NCBI RefSeq assembly: GCF_014960965.1
Contig: NZ_CP063169.1
Span: 963,581 to 1,027,580, forward strand
Direction: 5' to 3'
Length of the DNA: 64,000 nt
Source of the DNA: Ruania alkalisoli
GTDB taxonomy: Bacteria > Actinomycetota > Actinomycetes > Actinomycetales > Beutenbergiaceae
The notes below the pieces were generated by a model that was given only the letters and a program-made list of their open reading frames with translations, was not told the origin of the DNA and did not search any database. Positions 33,628-43,171 of this stretch are shown here, in pieces (the stretch's first letter is position 1; every line of letters begins with the position of its first letter). The position numbers and the translations under genes were made by a program.

Positions 33628-33804
33628 ATGAAGGGCAACTCGAGGGCACGTCGCACGATCGCAGCTGTCGTGACGGGTATCGGTCTGCTGCTTGCAGCAC
33701 CCGTCGCAGCCGGGGCGACCACACTTAATTCTGATGCACCGGTCACGGCCGGCGGATTCACGATCCAGGGTGGAGGGAACGGGGCAGACGAAGAAGTCAT
33801 CTGA
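33628..33804 (+). CDS. Small secreted peptide, 58 residues, unknown function
   Basis: I do not recognise this peptide. It has a clear Sec-type signal: n-region MKGNSRARR, hydrophobic core IAAVVTGIGLLLAAP and a likely cleavage after VAAGA (about residue 30). The mature part is about 28 residues, glycine-rich and ending in acidic DEEVI. GAGAGGA lies upstream of the ATG, and a TGACCA-N17-TACGCT promoter is 55 nt before that. The downstream MFS frame has no good start after this gene's stop, so the two overlap in different frames and may be translationally coupled. Codon bias is weaker than its neighbours. Confidence 0.6.
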   Translation: MKGNSRARRTIAAVVTGIGLLLAAPVAAGATTLNSDAPVTAGGFTIQGGGNGADEEVI

Positions 33805-35086
33805 ACCTCCGGCTCGCGGTGACCGGTCTGGTGTTCCGGGCCGGTCACCGTCAGCCACTCCTCGTTCCTCCACCGCCGAGGGCCAGGCGCTGCGCCCGCT
33901 GATCCGCGGGGTGTATCTGCCGGCCCTGCTCTTCAGTGTCGGTATCGGTGCGATGACGCCCATGGTCGTCGTCAGTGCCACCGCACTCGGAGCCGATGGC
34001 GCGACCGCCGCCCTGCTTGCGGCTCTCATCCCGGTCGGTCACATCCTCGCCGACCTGCCCGCCGGCGCGGTCACGTCCCGCTTCGGTGAACGTGCCACGA
34101 TGATCGGCTCCTCCGCGGTGGCGATGGTCGCCCTGGCCGCGTGTGCCCTCGCGCCGAACCTCGTGGTGCTCGGCGCCGGCGTGCTCGTCGCCGGAGGTAC
34201 CGCCGCCGTGTACGGGCTCGCCCGGCAGGCCTATCTGACCGAGGTCATCCCGCCGATGCAGCGTGCCCGCGCACTGTCCTCGCTCGGCGGTGTAGGCCGG
34301 ATCGGGATCTTCGTCGGCCCGTTCCTCGGTGCCGCACTCGTACTGGGACGCCCCGACCCGGCGCCCTCCTACTGGCTCGCTGCCGGCACCTCGCTGCTGT
34401 CCGCACTCGTGGTCTGGCGCGGCGCCCCGCACGAGACGCCGCGCCACCACACCCCTGACCGCCCCCGGGCCTCCACCTGGTCTGTGCTGCGTGATCAGCG
34501 TGCCATCTTCCTCACTCTCGGGGTCGCCGTCGTGCTCGTGGGCGCCATGCGCGGAGCCCGGCAGACTGTACTGCCGCTGTGGACGGAGAGCCTCGGTTAC
34601 TCCCCGGCCGTCACCAGCATGATCTTCGGAATTGCCGGAGCCGTCGACATGCTGCTGTTCTACCCGGCCGGCAAGATCATGGACCGGATGGGCCGGCTGT
34701 GGATCGCGATCCCCTCGATGCTCGTCACCGGGATCGCGATGCTGTTCCTGCCGTTGACCGACGCACTCGTGACCGTGGGGATCGTCGCCGTGCTGCTGGG
34801 GCTGGGTAACGGGATCGGCTCAGGTGTGCTGATGACGTTGGCGGCCGATACCGCCCCCGAGCACGGCCGCCCACAGTTCCTCGGCGTCTGGCGGCTTTAC
34901 TCCGACGCCGGGATGGCCACCGGCCCGCTCGTCGTCTCTGCCGGTGCCGCTCTCGGTTCCCTCGCCGCGGGGATCGCGGCCACCGGCGGGATCGGGTTGC
35001 TCGCCGTGCTGGCGCTGTGGCGCTGGGTGCCACGCTGGAGCGTGCACGCGAACCGGACCACCCGCCGTCGGGCAGGTGTCGGGTGA
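33770..35086 (+). CDS. MFS transporter
   Basis: A major facilitator with 12 predicted transmembrane segments. Homology starts at ALRPLIRGVYLPALLFSVG; ADLPAGAVTSRFGERATM is the loop 2-3 signature. The start is uncertain: ATG at 33692 and 33734 and GTG at 33770 are all in frame and all lie inside the small peptide gene, none with a good ribosome binding site. I list the shortest workable start (438 residues). It ends in a GTGA overlap with the acVLRF1 gene. The substrate is unknown; drug efflux is a default guess. Confidence 0.85.
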   Translation: MEGTGQTKKSSEPPARGDRSGVPGRSPSATPRSSTAEGQALRPLIRGVYLPALLFSVGIGAMTPMVVVSATALGADGATAALLAALIPVGHILADLPAGAVTSRFGERATMIGSSAVAMVALAACALAPNLVVLGAGVLVAGGTAAVYGLARQAYLTEVIPPMQRARALSSLGGVGRIGIFVGPFLGAALVLGRPDPAPSYWLAAGTSLLSALVVWRGAPHETPRHHTPDRPRASTWSVLRDQRAIFLTLGVAVVLVGAMRGARQTVLPLWTESLGYSPAVTSMIFGIAGAVDMLLFYPAGKIMDRMGRLWIAIPSMLVTGIAMLFLPLTDALVTVGIVAVLLGLGNGIGSGVLMTLAADTAPEHGRPQFLGVWRLYSDAGMATGPLVVSAGAALGSLAAGIAATGGIGLLAVLALWRWVPRWSVHANRTTRRRAGVG

Positions 35087-35838
35087 GCCGCCGCCTGGAG
35101 ATCGGTGCGGCGCGGCTGCCCGGCTGGATGGCGCGGTTCGCCGCGCGGCACCCGGGGGCCACCGCGCAGGTCACCGCCGACGGCGTCCGGCTGGACACCC
35201 CGGACGGCGCCTGGGCGGAGGTCACCGCCTGGCCCGGGATCAGGCCGGAGCCATCGCCCACCGGCCTGATCGGCTGGGATTCCCTGGCCGACTGGGCTGC
35301 GGGGCCGCCGGCCTGTGCGTTCGTGCTGATCCGCCGTGGCGGATGGGCGGTCGGCCTGAGCCAGGGTGACCGGCTCGTCCGGCACCGCACCGGGCGGCGG
35401 TACGTGCAGTCGCGCACCGCGGCAGGTGGGTGGTCCCAGCAGCGGTTCGCGCGGCGGCGCGGCAACCAGGCGGATGCGCTGGTCGTGCATGTGGCGGGCG
35501 TGGTTGAGGAGCTGGTGGGGCAGTGGCGGGACGACCCCGGGCAGGGCGATGTCAGTTCGGGTGGTCTCGCGCTGAACGGTCTCGTGCTGGGCGGTCTCGT
35601 GCTGGGCGGGGACAAGGCGCTGGCCTCGGCGGTGCTCGCCGAGCTGCCCGGCGCAGGTGCGGGTCCTGGCAATTCCCGAGCTGGCAGTTCCCGAGCCGGC
35701 AGTCCCGCGACCCTCATGGCCGACCTGCCCCGGCGGGAGCTGTACGACTTGCCCGACCCACGTCTGGTGGTGCTGCGATCGGCTTTGACACGGGCGCGAT
35801 CGGCCGTCGTGACGATCGATGACCCGGCTCTGAGGTGA
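35083..35838 (+). CDS. acVLRF1-type peptidyl-tRNA hydrolase domain protein
   Basis: A 251-residue protein of the actinobacterial VLRF1 family, related to eukaryotic eRF1 domain 2 and Vms1, which release peptides from peptidyl-tRNA on stalled ribosomes. The family core is HRTGRRYVQSRTAAGGWSQQRFARRRGNQA, with the Gln of QQRFARRR as the catalytic candidate. A C-terminal part has short slippage-type repeats (LVLGG twice, SRAGS twice). GTG at 35083 overlaps the MFS stop. It meets the ROK gene tail to tail 6 nt apart. Confidence 0.85.
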   Translation: MSRRLEIGAARLPGWMARFAARHPGATAQVTADGVRLDTPDGAWAEVTAWPGIRPEPSPTGLIGWDSLADWAAGPPACAFVLIRRGGWAVGLSQGDRLVRHRTGRRYVQSRTAAGGWSQQRFARRRGNQADALVVHVAGVVEELVGQWRDDPGQGDVSSGGLALNGLVLGGLVLGGDKALASAVLAELPGAGAGPGNSRAGSSRAGSPATLMADLPRRELYDLPDPRLVVLRSALTRARSAVVTIDDPALR

Positions 35839-35844
35839 GGATGC

Positions 35845-36993
35845 TCAGCGCCCGAGGCGGAACAACGACTCGTCGAGCATTCGCACCACACCGGTGAGGG
35901 TGGCATCGGCACCCAGGCGCGCCGGTTCGATCACCAGTGACCGGGTCATCATCGGGTGCGACCCGGCGTAGAGCTGGCTGCGGATCGCGGAGACGAACGG
36001 CTCCAGCGTCGCCAGCGCTCCGCCCAGGTAGACCGCCCCCGGGTTGAAGAAGTTCACGACGGCGCACAGCACCTCACCGAGCTGCCGACCGGCGGTCCGG
36101 GCGAGGGTGGTGGCGACGGGGTCGGCGTCGCGCACGCGGTCGAGAACGTCTGCCGTCGTCGTCACGTCATAGCCCTGTTCACGCAGCAACCGCACCAGCG
36201 CAGACCCGGAGGCGACCGTCTCCAGGCAGCCGTGATTGCCGCACGAGCACGGCGTCTCACCCGCGGCGCTGACCCGCGTGTGGGTGATGTCTCCGGCCAC
36301 CCCGCCGGCGCCGTGGTAGACCGATCCGTGCACCACGATGCCCGCTCCGATCGCGGTGCCCGCCTTCACGGTGACGGAGTGCTCGACTCGTTCGGTGCGA
36401 GCGAAGTGTTCTCCGAGGGCCATCGCGTTCGCATCGTTCTCCACGACGACCGGCACTCCGGTCGCCTGCTCGAGCAGACCTCCGATGTCATGACCCTGCC
36501 AGCCGGGCATCCGGGACGGACTCTCGACCGTACGGCGGGTCACGTCGACCGGTCCAGGTAGCGAGATCCCGGCACCGACGAGCTGCCCGTCGACGGCCGG
36601 TCCGGTGGCGAGTGTCGTCAGCCCGGCGGCGACTGCGTCGATCACAGCCGGTGCCCCCTCGGTCAGATCAACGGGGATCTCGGTGGTCGCCACGATCCCG
36701 GCGCCACGGCGCACCAGTCCGATCCGGGCGTGCCCGCCGCCGAGGTCGATCGCGCCGAGGTACTCGTCCCGGTCGGTCAGGCGCAGTTCCCGGGGGCGGC
36801 GGCCACCGCTGGACTCCCCGGCCGGCCCTTCGACCAGGTGCCCCTCCGTCAGGAGCGCCTGGACGTGCTGGGAGACGGTTGAGGGTGAGAGGTCGAGCGC
36901 CTCCGCGAGCTCGCGTCGCGATCGAGCCCGGCCGGATCCGATCAGCATCAAGATCTCGTCCTGGGCGGCAGTGGTGCTCTTCCGTCGAGACAT
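35845..36993 (-). CDS. ROK family transcriptional repressor
   Basis: A 382-residue ROK regulator. An N-terminal winged helix (residues 1-75, SRRELAEALDLSPSTVSQHVQALLTEG) precedes a sugar-kinase-fold domain with IDLGGGHARIGLV, VVENDANAMALGEHF and the zinc motif CSCGNHGCLE. The usual GEIGH before the zinc site reads GDITH. It is divergent from the fucosidase-ABC operon; an inverted repeat with 7-bp arms (37098-37120) is the likely operator. Leaderless: minus-strand TACGCT (37000-37005) is 6 nt before the ATG. Confidence 0.9.
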   Translation of the reverse strand: MSRRKSTTAAQDEILMLIGSGRARSRRELAEALDLSPSTVSQHVQALLTEGHLVEGPAGESSGGRRPRELRLTDRDEYLGAIDLGGGHARIGLVRRGAGIVATTEIPVDLTEGAPAVIDAVAAGLTTLATGPAVDGQLVGAGISLPGPVDVTRRTVESPSRMPGWQGHDIGGLLEQATGVPVVVENDANAMALGEHFARTERVEHSVTVKAGTAIGAGIVVHGSVYHGAGGVAGDITHTRVSAAGETPCSCGNHGCLETVASGSALVRLLREQGYDVTTTADVLDRVRDADPVATTLARTAGRQLGEVLCAVVNFFNPGAVYLGGALATLEPFVSAIRSQLYAGSHPMMTRSLVIEPARLGADATLTGVVRMLDESLFRLGR

Positions 36994-37063
36994 AGGACCA
37001 GCGTAGCGACTTCCTACGGACTTCGTGCGAAATAAACGTAACTTTGTTGTGACACTTCATGCA

Positions 37064-37093
37064 TGGACAGGAAGAACATCGGATGTCTAGCGT
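37064..37093 (+). promoter_or_regulatory. Candidate promoter of the fucosidase operon
   Basis: TGGACA (37064-37069), 18-bp spacer, TAGCGT (37088-37093), directly before the inverted repeat at 37098-37120. Confidence 0.4.
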
Positions 37094-37097
37094 ATGA

Positions 37098-37120
37098 AGT
37101 ACGTGAAGTTCTGACGTACT
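37098..37120. promoter_or_regulatory. Candidate ROK operator
   Basis: AGTACGT and ACGTACT are exact 7-bp inverted arms around a 9-bp centre. The site is just downstream of the predicted -10 of the fucosidase operon, well placed for repression. Confidence 0.55.
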
Positions 37121-37150
37121 CCCCACCCGGGCAAAGGAGCATCCCGCACG

Positions 37151-38425
37151 ATGGTCACCGCGCACGACTGGTTCACCCACGACCGATTCGGTCTGTTCAT
37201 CCACTTCGGCCTGTACAGCCTGCTCGGCCGTCACGAGTGGGTCATGACCCACGAACGCACCTCACCCGAGGAGTACGAGAAGAACGCGCAGTTCTTCGAC
37301 CCCGACCTGTTCGATGCTGTCGCCACGGCCAAGGCGGCGAAGGCGGCCGGCATGCGTTACGCCGTCCTGACAGCGAAGCATCACGAGGGCTTCGCCATGT
37401 ACGACTCGGCTCTGACTGACTACAGCTCGAAGGCCACCTTCGGGCGGGACATCGTGGCCGAGTATGTGAAGGCATTTCGGGCCGAGGGCCTGAAGGTAGG
37501 CATCTACTACTCCCTCATCGACTGGCACCACCCCGACTTCACCATCGACTACCACCACCCGCTGCGCGACCGGCCCGACGCCCGCGAGCTCAACGAGGGC
37601 CGAGACATGGCCCGCTACCGCGAGTACCTGCACGGCCAGGTGCGGGAGCTGCTGACCAACTACGGCCGTATCGACTACCTCTTCTACGACTTCACCTACG
37701 TCGACGATCGCGACGGATGGGCCGGCAAGGGCCCGCAGGACTGGGACTCCGAGGGGCTCCTCGCGCTGACCCGTGAGCTGCAGCCGGACATCATCGTCAA
37801 CGACCGGCTGTGGATCCCCGGTGATGTGGTCACCCCCGAGCAGTACCAGCCCGATGAGCCCATGACGCGCGACGGCGAGGAGGTCATGTGGGAGGCCTGC
37901 CAGACCCTGAACGGATCCTGGGGATACGACCGCGACAACCTCGACATCAAGTCCCCCGATCTGCTGCTGCGGATGCTGGTCGACACCGTCTCCAAGAACG
38001 GCAACCTGCTGCTGAACATCGGACCTGACGGGCGCGGTGGGATCCCGCCACGTGACCAGGTCTCGTTGCAGGCACTCGGGGAGTGGATGCGCCTGCACGA
38101 GCGGTCCGTGATCGGGGCCGGTGCCGCCGGCTACCAGGCGCCGTCGGGCACCGTGCTCACCCGCCGTGGCGATCGCCTCTACCTGCACCTGCTCACCTGG
38201 CCGTTCGGTCATGTGCACCTCGCTGACCTCGCCGACAAGGTGAGCTTCGCGCGGTTCCTGCACGACGGCTCCCAGGTGCGCGCCAGCCAGATCGACCCTG
38301 ATCAGCAGGCGTGGAACACCGAACCGGGCGGCCAGGCACCGGGCACCCTCACCCTTCACCTGCCGACGACGCGGCCCGACGTGGCCATTCCCGTCATCGA
38401 GCTCTTCCTCGCGCCGGACGCGTGA
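37151..38425 (+). CDS. GH29 alpha-L-fucosidase
   Basis: A 424-residue cytoplasmic glycoside hydrolase family 29 enzyme expected to remove alpha-L-fucose from oligosaccharides. The family N-terminus [12 protein letters not shown] is clear, followed by [18 protein letters not shown] and [15 protein letters not shown]. The nucleophile region reads [14 protein letters not shown], where many relatives have W(F/W)DG, so the Asp is kept in a changed setting. No signal peptide, so the substrate must be imported, presumably by the adjacent ABC system. AAGGAG lies about 11 nt before the ATG. First gene of a seven-gene operon. Confidence 0.9.
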   Translation: MVTAHDWFTHDRFGLFIHFGLYSLLGRHEWVMTHERTSPEEYEKNAQFFDPDLFDAVATAKAAKAAGMRYAVLTAKHHEGFAMYDSALTDYSSKATFGRDIVAEYVKAFRAEGLKVGIYYSLIDWHHPDFTIDYHHPLRDRPDARELNEGRDMARYREYLHGQVRELLTNYGRIDYLFYDFTYVDDRDGWAGKGPQDWDSEGLLALTRELQPDIIVNDRLWIPGDVVTPEQYQPDEPMTRDGEEVMWEACQTLNGSWGYDRDNLDIKSPDLLLRMLVDTVSKNGNLLLNIGPDGRGGIPPRDQVSLQALGEWMRLHERSVIGAGAAGYQAPSGTVLTRRGDRLYLHLLTWPFGHVHLADLADKVSFARFLHDGSQVRASQIDPDQQAWNTEPGGQAPGTLTLHLPTTRPDVAIPVIELFLAPDA

Positions 38426-38472
38426 GGACTGACCCACCACGAGAAACCATCCACAACGAGATTGGACGAACG

Positions 38473-39750
38473 ATGAAGATCACCAGATCTCTGGCAGCGA
38501 TGACCGCTGCCGGTGCGGCACTCGCCCTCGGCGCCTGCGGGACGCAGTCGGGAAGTGGCAGCGGAAGCGACGGCGATGGCGATGACACTGGCAGCGGCGC
38601 CTCGATCACCTGGGACATGTGGGCCGGCAGCGAGTCCGACATCGAAGCGCTCGAGGCGCAGCTCGCGATCGCCCAGGAGGAGAACCCCGACCTGGACATC
38701 TCCCTCCAGCACGCCCCGTGGAACGACTACTTCACCAAGCTGACCACCAACCTCGCCTCCGGCAACGTGGCGTGCGTGACCTCGATGAACGGCCAGCGCC
38801 TCTCCGGCTACCACGAGGCGTTCATGCCGCTCGGCGAGGAGGAGCTGGCGACCGCCGGGATCGACCCGGCCGACTTCACCGAGGGATCGCTGGACATCAT
38901 GAGCTACGACGGCGAGCTCTACGGCATCCCCTACGACGTGGCAGCGATGCTCGTCTACTACAACAAGGACATGTTCGCCGACGCGGGCGTTCCCGAGCCG
39001 GCAGCCGGCTGGACGTTCGAGGACTTCGACGCCGCGCTGGACGGACTCGGTACCGACGGCACCGCCTTCGGCATGGGTATGGGCGAATTCCAGTGGATGG
39101 CCCTGCCGATCGCCCACGCCGGCGTGCAGCCGGTCGACGAGTCCGGCGCGCTGGACCTGACCAACCCCGCCTTCCTCGAGGCCTCCGAGTGGTACGCCTC
39201 GATCGCCGCCGACGGTCACGGGTCACTCCCGCCCTCGGCCTCCGACACCGGCTGGGGTGAGCAGGAGTACCAGGCAGGCAACGTCGCGATGGCGGTGGAC
39301 GGCACCTGGAACGCTTCCAGCTACCTGAACAACGAAGCCGGCTTCGCCGCCGGCATGGTCGACATTCCCTCCGTCGACGGTGAGCGCCTGGGTCTGGTGC
39401 TCGGCTCGGGCTATGGCATCTCCGCCGACTGCGAGAACCCGGAGGCGGCGCTGCAGGTGCTCGGCTCGCTCGTGGGTGAAGCGGCGCAGGACCAGATCGC
39501 CTCCTCGGGTCGCAGCTACCCGGCGCGCATCAGTTCCCAGCCGCTGTACTTCGAGTCCCTCGACGAGGGTGTGCAGGACGAGGTGCAGGCCGCGTTCGAG
39601 GCCGTCTTCACCGGCCTGGAGGGGCAGCGCTCCACCGACGACTGGGCCCAGGTCAACGAGTCGATCCAGCCGAACCTGGTGACCGTCTACACCGGTCAGT
39701 CGACGATGACCGACGTGCTCGAGCAGACGCAGAGCCAGTTCGGCGACTGA
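38473..39750 (+). CDS. Sugar ABC transporter substrate-binding lipoprotein
   Basis: A 425-residue family 1 solute-binding protein. Signal peptide [18 protein letters not shown] with lipobox LGAC at about residue 22, then a Gly/Ser/Asp linker ([13 protein letters not shown]) to the mature domain [38 protein letters not shown] is a hinge motif of the family. It lies 47 nt after the fucosidase gene and before two permeases; fucosylated oligosaccharide is the likely ligand by context. Confidence 0.92.
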   Translation: MKITRSLAAMTAAGAALALGACGTQSGSGSGSDGDGDDTGSGASITWDMWAGSESDIEALEAQLAIAQEENPDLDISLQHAPWNDYFTKLTTNLASGNVACVTSMNGQRLSGYHEAFMPLGEEELATAGIDPADFTEGSLDIMSYDGELYGIPYDVAAMLVYYNKDMFADAGVPEPAAGWTFEDFDAALDGLGTDGTAFGMGMGEFQWMALPIAHAGVQPVDESGALDLTNPAFLEASEWYASIAADGHGSLPPSASDTGWGEQEYQAGNVAMAVDGTWNASSYLNNEAGFAAGMVDIPSVDGERLGLVLGSGYGISADCENPEAALQVLGSLVGEAAQDQIASSGRSYPARISSQPLYFESLDEGVQDEVQAAFEAVFTGLEGQRSTDDWAQVNESIQPNLVTVYTGQSTMTDVLEQTQSQFGD

Positions 39751-39754
39751 TCTG

Positions 39755-40681
39755 ATGACAGCGACCGGAGCATCTGCAGCGCCGCTCAGGCGCGGACAGA
39801 GCAGGCTGCGACGGATCGAGTCCCGCCAGGCGCTGGGGTTCATCTCCCCGGCCCTGGCGGGCCTGACCGTGTTCACGATCGCCCCGGTGATCCTCTCGAT
39901 CGTGATGAGCCTCTATGACTGGCCCGCGTGGGGGGACCGGACCTTCGTGGGCGGCGGCAACTATGTCGACCTGTTCACCCGCCACCCGGATTTCTGGCCG
40001 TCGTTGCGCAACTCGGCGATCTTCACACTGCTGTTCGTGCCGATGAACCTCGCAGTATCGCTGACTTTGGCGCTGCTGCTCAGCCCCCGCATCAAGGGCC
40101 GGGCGGTGTTCCGGGTGTTGTTCTTCATCCCGGTGGTCACCCCGATGGTGGCCAACGTGCTGGTGTGGAAGATGCTGCTGCAGCCGAACGGGCTGTTCAA
40201 CGGGCTGTCCACCTCGATGTTCGGGATCGAGCTGCCCAGCTTCCTCAGCCACCCGCAATGGGCGATGGTGATGGTGGTGGTCATGTCCGTCTGGCAGGGC
40301 ATGGGCTACAACATGCTGATCTTCTGTGCGGCGCTGGAGCAGCTCCCCGAACCGGTGTTGGAGGCCGCTCGCATCGACGGCGCGAAGGGGTGGCGGATGT
40401 TCTCCCGGATCACCCTGCCGCTGCTGAGCCCGGCGATCTTCTTCACCACGGTGATGACGATGATCACCTCGATGCAGGTCTTCGCCCAGCCGCAGCTGCT
40501 CACCGGCGGTGGCCCCGGCAACGCCACCATCCCGATCGTGATGTTCATCTACGACCAGGCCTTCACCTTCCAGCAGATGGGCCTGGCCGCCGCGGCCGCC
40601 TGGATCCTCTTCGCGATCATCATCGGCCTGACGGCGCTGCAGTTCTCCGCGCAGAAGAGGTGGGTCCACTATGAGGTCTGA
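39755..40681 (+). CDS. Sugar ABC transporter permease 1
   Basis: A 308-residue MalF-type permease with six helices. The EAA loop is VLEAARIDGAKGWRMFSRITLPLLSP. It starts 4 nt after the solute-binding gene stop and overlaps the next permease by 11 nt. No ATPase is present in the operon, so a shared multi-sugar ATPase is expected elsewhere. Confidence 0.93.
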   Translation: MTATGASAAPLRRGQSRLRRIESRQALGFISPALAGLTVFTIAPVILSIVMSLYDWPAWGDRTFVGGGNYVDLFTRHPDFWPSLRNSAIFTLLFVPMNLAVSLTLALLLSPRIKGRAVFRVLFFIPVVTPMVANVLVWKMLLQPNGLFNGLSTSMFGIELPSFLSHPQWAMVMVVVMSVWQGMGYNMLIFCAALEQLPEPVLEAARIDGAKGWRMFSRITLPLLSPAIFFTTVMTMITSMQVFAQPQLLTGGGPGNATIPIVMFIYDQAFTFQQMGLAAAAAWILFAIIIGLTALQFSAQKRWVHYEV

Positions 40682-41588
40682 TGTGATCGCCGACGCCGCA
40701 GCCCGCCCGGGCGAGCAGCAGGTGGCACCTGCAGGCGTGGTTCCCCCGCGCAAGGAGAAGCAGCCGGTCACCGCCGGTGTGGTGGTCGCCTACGTCTGCG
40801 TGGTGCTGGCCGCCGTGATCTTCGCCGTGCCGCTGATCTACGCCCTGTTCTCGGCGCTCAAGCCCAATGACCAGATCTTCGCGGTACCGCCCACGCTGGT
40901 GGGAGACGAAGTGCGGTGGGGCAACTTCGTGGAGGTGTTCCGGTTCGGGCCGTTCTGGACCTATATCGGCAACTCCTTCTTCGTGGCCATCGCCGGCACG
41001 ATCGTGGTCAACATCGTCTCCACCACCGCCGGCTATGCGTTCGGGCGACTGCGCTGGCGTGGCCGGGATGTGGTCTTCGTGCTGTTCCTGGTGACGCTGA
41101 TGGTGCCGCAGGAAGTGCTCGTGGTGCCGATGTTCCAGCTGATGCAGTGGCTGGGGTGGGTGAACACCCCGCAGGCGCTGATCCTGCCGTTCGCCTTCAC
41201 CGCCTTCGGGACGTTCCTGATGCGGCAGTTCTTCCGTGGGATTCCCTACGAGCTGGAGGAAGCCGCACGCGTGGACGGTGCCGGTCCGCTGCGCACGTTC
41301 GGTTCCATCATCCTGCCGCTGGCCCGGTCCGCGGTGGCGGTGCTGACGGTGTTCACGTTCATCAGCTTCTGGAACAGTTATCTGTGGCCGTTGATCGTGG
41401 TCAACGACTACGGCTACCTGGGCACACTGCCGATCGGCCTGGCCACCTTCTCGGGACAGTTCGGTACCCGCTGGGATCTGCAGATGGCGGCCTCGATCAT
41501 CTCCATGATCCCGACCGCGATCCTGGTGATCGTGCTGCAGAAGCACCTGGTGAAGGGCATCGCGACCGCCGGGATCGCCGGCCGATGA
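40671..41588 (+). CDS. Sugar ABC transporter permease 2
   Basis: A 305-residue MalG-type permease. The hydrophobic core begins at VVVAYVCVVLAAVIFAVPLIYALFSALKP. The EAA loop is ELEEAARVDGAGPLRTFGSIILPLA, and the C-terminus ends KGIATAGIAGR. Overlaps the upstream permease by 11 nt; the MlrC gene follows 26 nt later. Confidence 0.93.
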   Translation: MRSDVIADAAARPGEQQVAPAGVVPPRKEKQPVTAGVVVAYVCVVLAAVIFAVPLIYALFSALKPNDQIFAVPPTLVGDEVRWGNFVEVFRFGPFWTYIGNSFFVAIAGTIVVNIVSTTAGYAFGRLRWRGRDVVFVLFLVTLMVPQEVLVVPMFQLMQWLGWVNTPQALILPFAFTAFGTFLMRQFFRGIPYELEEAARVDGAGPLRTFGSIILPLARSAVAVLTVFTFISFWNSYLWPLIVVNDYGYLGTLPIGLATFSGQFGTRWDLQMAASIISMIPTAILVIVLQKHLVKGIATAGIAGR

Positions 41589-41614
41589 CGACAGGGCCGA
41601 TGAGAGGACACACC

Positions 41615-43171
41615 ATGAACCACCCGCCTCAGGCGGGCCGTCGCCCCCGGATCGCGATCGCCGGGATCGGCATCGAGTCCAGCGCCTATGCGGCTCACCG
41701 GGCCGGCTACCGGGACTTCCCGGTCCTGGAAGGCACGGCGGTGCTCGACCGGTATCCCTTCCTCGCCCCGGGCAGCGAGCTACGGGAGGGCGCAACCTGG
41801 ATCGGCGTGCTCGTCACCAAGGCGATCCCCGGCGGGCAGGTGCTCGCCGGTGTCTACGAGGACCTGCGGGACCGGATCGTGGCGGGGCTGCGGGAGGTCG
41901 TGGCCGAGGGGCCGCTGGACGCGGTGTACCTCGATATCCACGGGGCGATGAGCGTGGTCGGGATGACCGATGCCGAAGGTGACCTGGTGGCGGCGGTGAG
42001 GGACGCCGTCGGGCCGGAGCCGTTGATCGCTGCCCCGATGGACCTGCATGGGAACATCTCAGAGCGGTTCTTCCACGAGGTGGACCTGCCCACCTGTTTC
42101 CGGATGGCCCCCCACGAGGACGCCTGGGAGACCCGCGAGCGGTCGGCGCGGGACCTGCTGGCGTGGATCGGTCGGGACGACCGCCCGGTACGTGCCTGGG
42201 TTCGGGTGCCGATCCTGTTGGCCGGCGAGCAGACCTCCACCCGGGTCGAACCTGCCCGCAGCCTGTACGGCCGTATCCCCGCGGTGACCGGACGTGCGGG
42301 CGTGACCGACGCCTCGATCTGGATCGGGTATGCCTGGGCGGACGAGCCACGCTGCCACGCGTCGGTGATCGTGACGGGGGATGACGAGGCCATGGTGGCG
42401 GCGTCGGCCGAGGAACTCGCCGAGGCGCTGTGGGACGTGCGCGAGGAGTTCGAGTTCGTCGGCCCCACGGGGAGCCTGGACGAGGCGATCGATGCCGCGC
42501 TGGCGCACCGGGCCGCCGGCCGCGCGCGGCCATACCTGATCAGCGACTCCGGCGACAACCCCGGTGCCGGTGGGTCCGGGGACGTTACCTGGACCCTCAC
42601 CCGGGTGCTCGAGCGAGCTGATCTCGTGGGATCCCACGACGGCGTCCCTCGCCCCGCGCACGACCTTCCCCTCACCTACGTGGCCTCCGTCTTCGACGCC
42701 GACGCGATCGGTGAGCTGTGCCAACGCCAGGTGGGGGACGCCGTCGACGTGACAGTGGGAGCCCGGGTGGACGACCGGGTCAGCGGACCGGTGCGGGTGC
42801 GCGGCATCCTGCACGGCTTGTACACCGACCCCGTGGCGGGACGGGTGGCGGTGATCCGCGCCGGTGGGGTGCACGCGATCGTCACCGAGTTCCGCAAGGC
42901 ATTTCACGCCACCGACGACTTCGCCCGGCTCGGGCTGGATCCCGGTGAGGCGGATCTGATCATCACCAAGATCGGCTATCTGGAGCCCACACTGCACGAG
43001 GTGGCCCAGGGGTGGACACTGGCGCTGACACCGGGCCCGGTGGATCAGGACATCGCCCGGCTTGCCCATGAGCGGATCGAGCGGCCGATGTTCCCCTTCG
43101 ACGATTTCGAGACCGCACCACGGCTCCGGGCCGAGGTGGCCGGGAGCGGCGCGGAACGAGGCAGCCGGTGA
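41615..43171 (+). CDS. M81 family metallopeptidase / MlrC-like protein
   Basis: A 518-residue protein of the MlrC (DUF1485) family, named after the microcystin-degradation enzyme but present in many sugar operons with unknown substrate. N-terminal IAIAGIGIESSAY is the family opening. Probable zinc ligands are in PMDLHGNIS and CFRMAPHEDAWET, and the C-terminal MlrC_C domain has DSGDNPGAGGSGD. Of three in-frame ATGs (41585, 41600, 41615) the third follows GAGAGG by 7 nt and is chosen. It overlaps the next ROK gene by 4 nt. In this context it may act on an amide- or ester-linked sugar. Confidence 0.88.
   Translation: MNHPPQAGRRPRIAIAGIGIESSAYAAHRAGYRDFPVLEGTAVLDRYPFLAPGSELREGATWIGVLVTKAIPGGQVLAGVYEDLRDRIVAGLREVVAEGPLDAVYLDIHGAMSVVGMTDAEGDLVAAVRDAVGPEPLIAAPMDLHGNISERFFHEVDLPTCFRMAPHEDAWETRERSARDLLAWIGRDDRPVRAWVRVPILLAGEQTSTRVEPARSLYGRIPAVTGRAGVTDASIWIGYAWADEPRCHASVIVTGDDEAMVAASAEELAEALWDVREEFEFVGPTGSLDEAIDAALAHRAAGRARPYLISDSGDNPGAGGSGDVTWTLTRVLERADLVGSHDGVPRPAHDLPLTYVASVFDADAIGELCQRQVGDAVDVTVGARVDDRVSGPVRVRGILHGLYTDPVAGRVAVIRAGGVHAIVTEFRKAFHATDDFARLGLDPGEADLIITKIGYLEPTLHEVAQGWTLALTPGPVDQDIARLAHERIERPMFPFDDFETAPRLRAEVAGSGAERGSR

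Noticed and set aside
40620-41795. 391-codon minus-strand frame, His- and Arg-rich, over the second fucosidase-cluster permease
   Set aside because: Shadow of the permease and MlrC genes; the repeated His/Glu/Gln codons are the reverse of Val/Leu/Phe-rich membrane segments.
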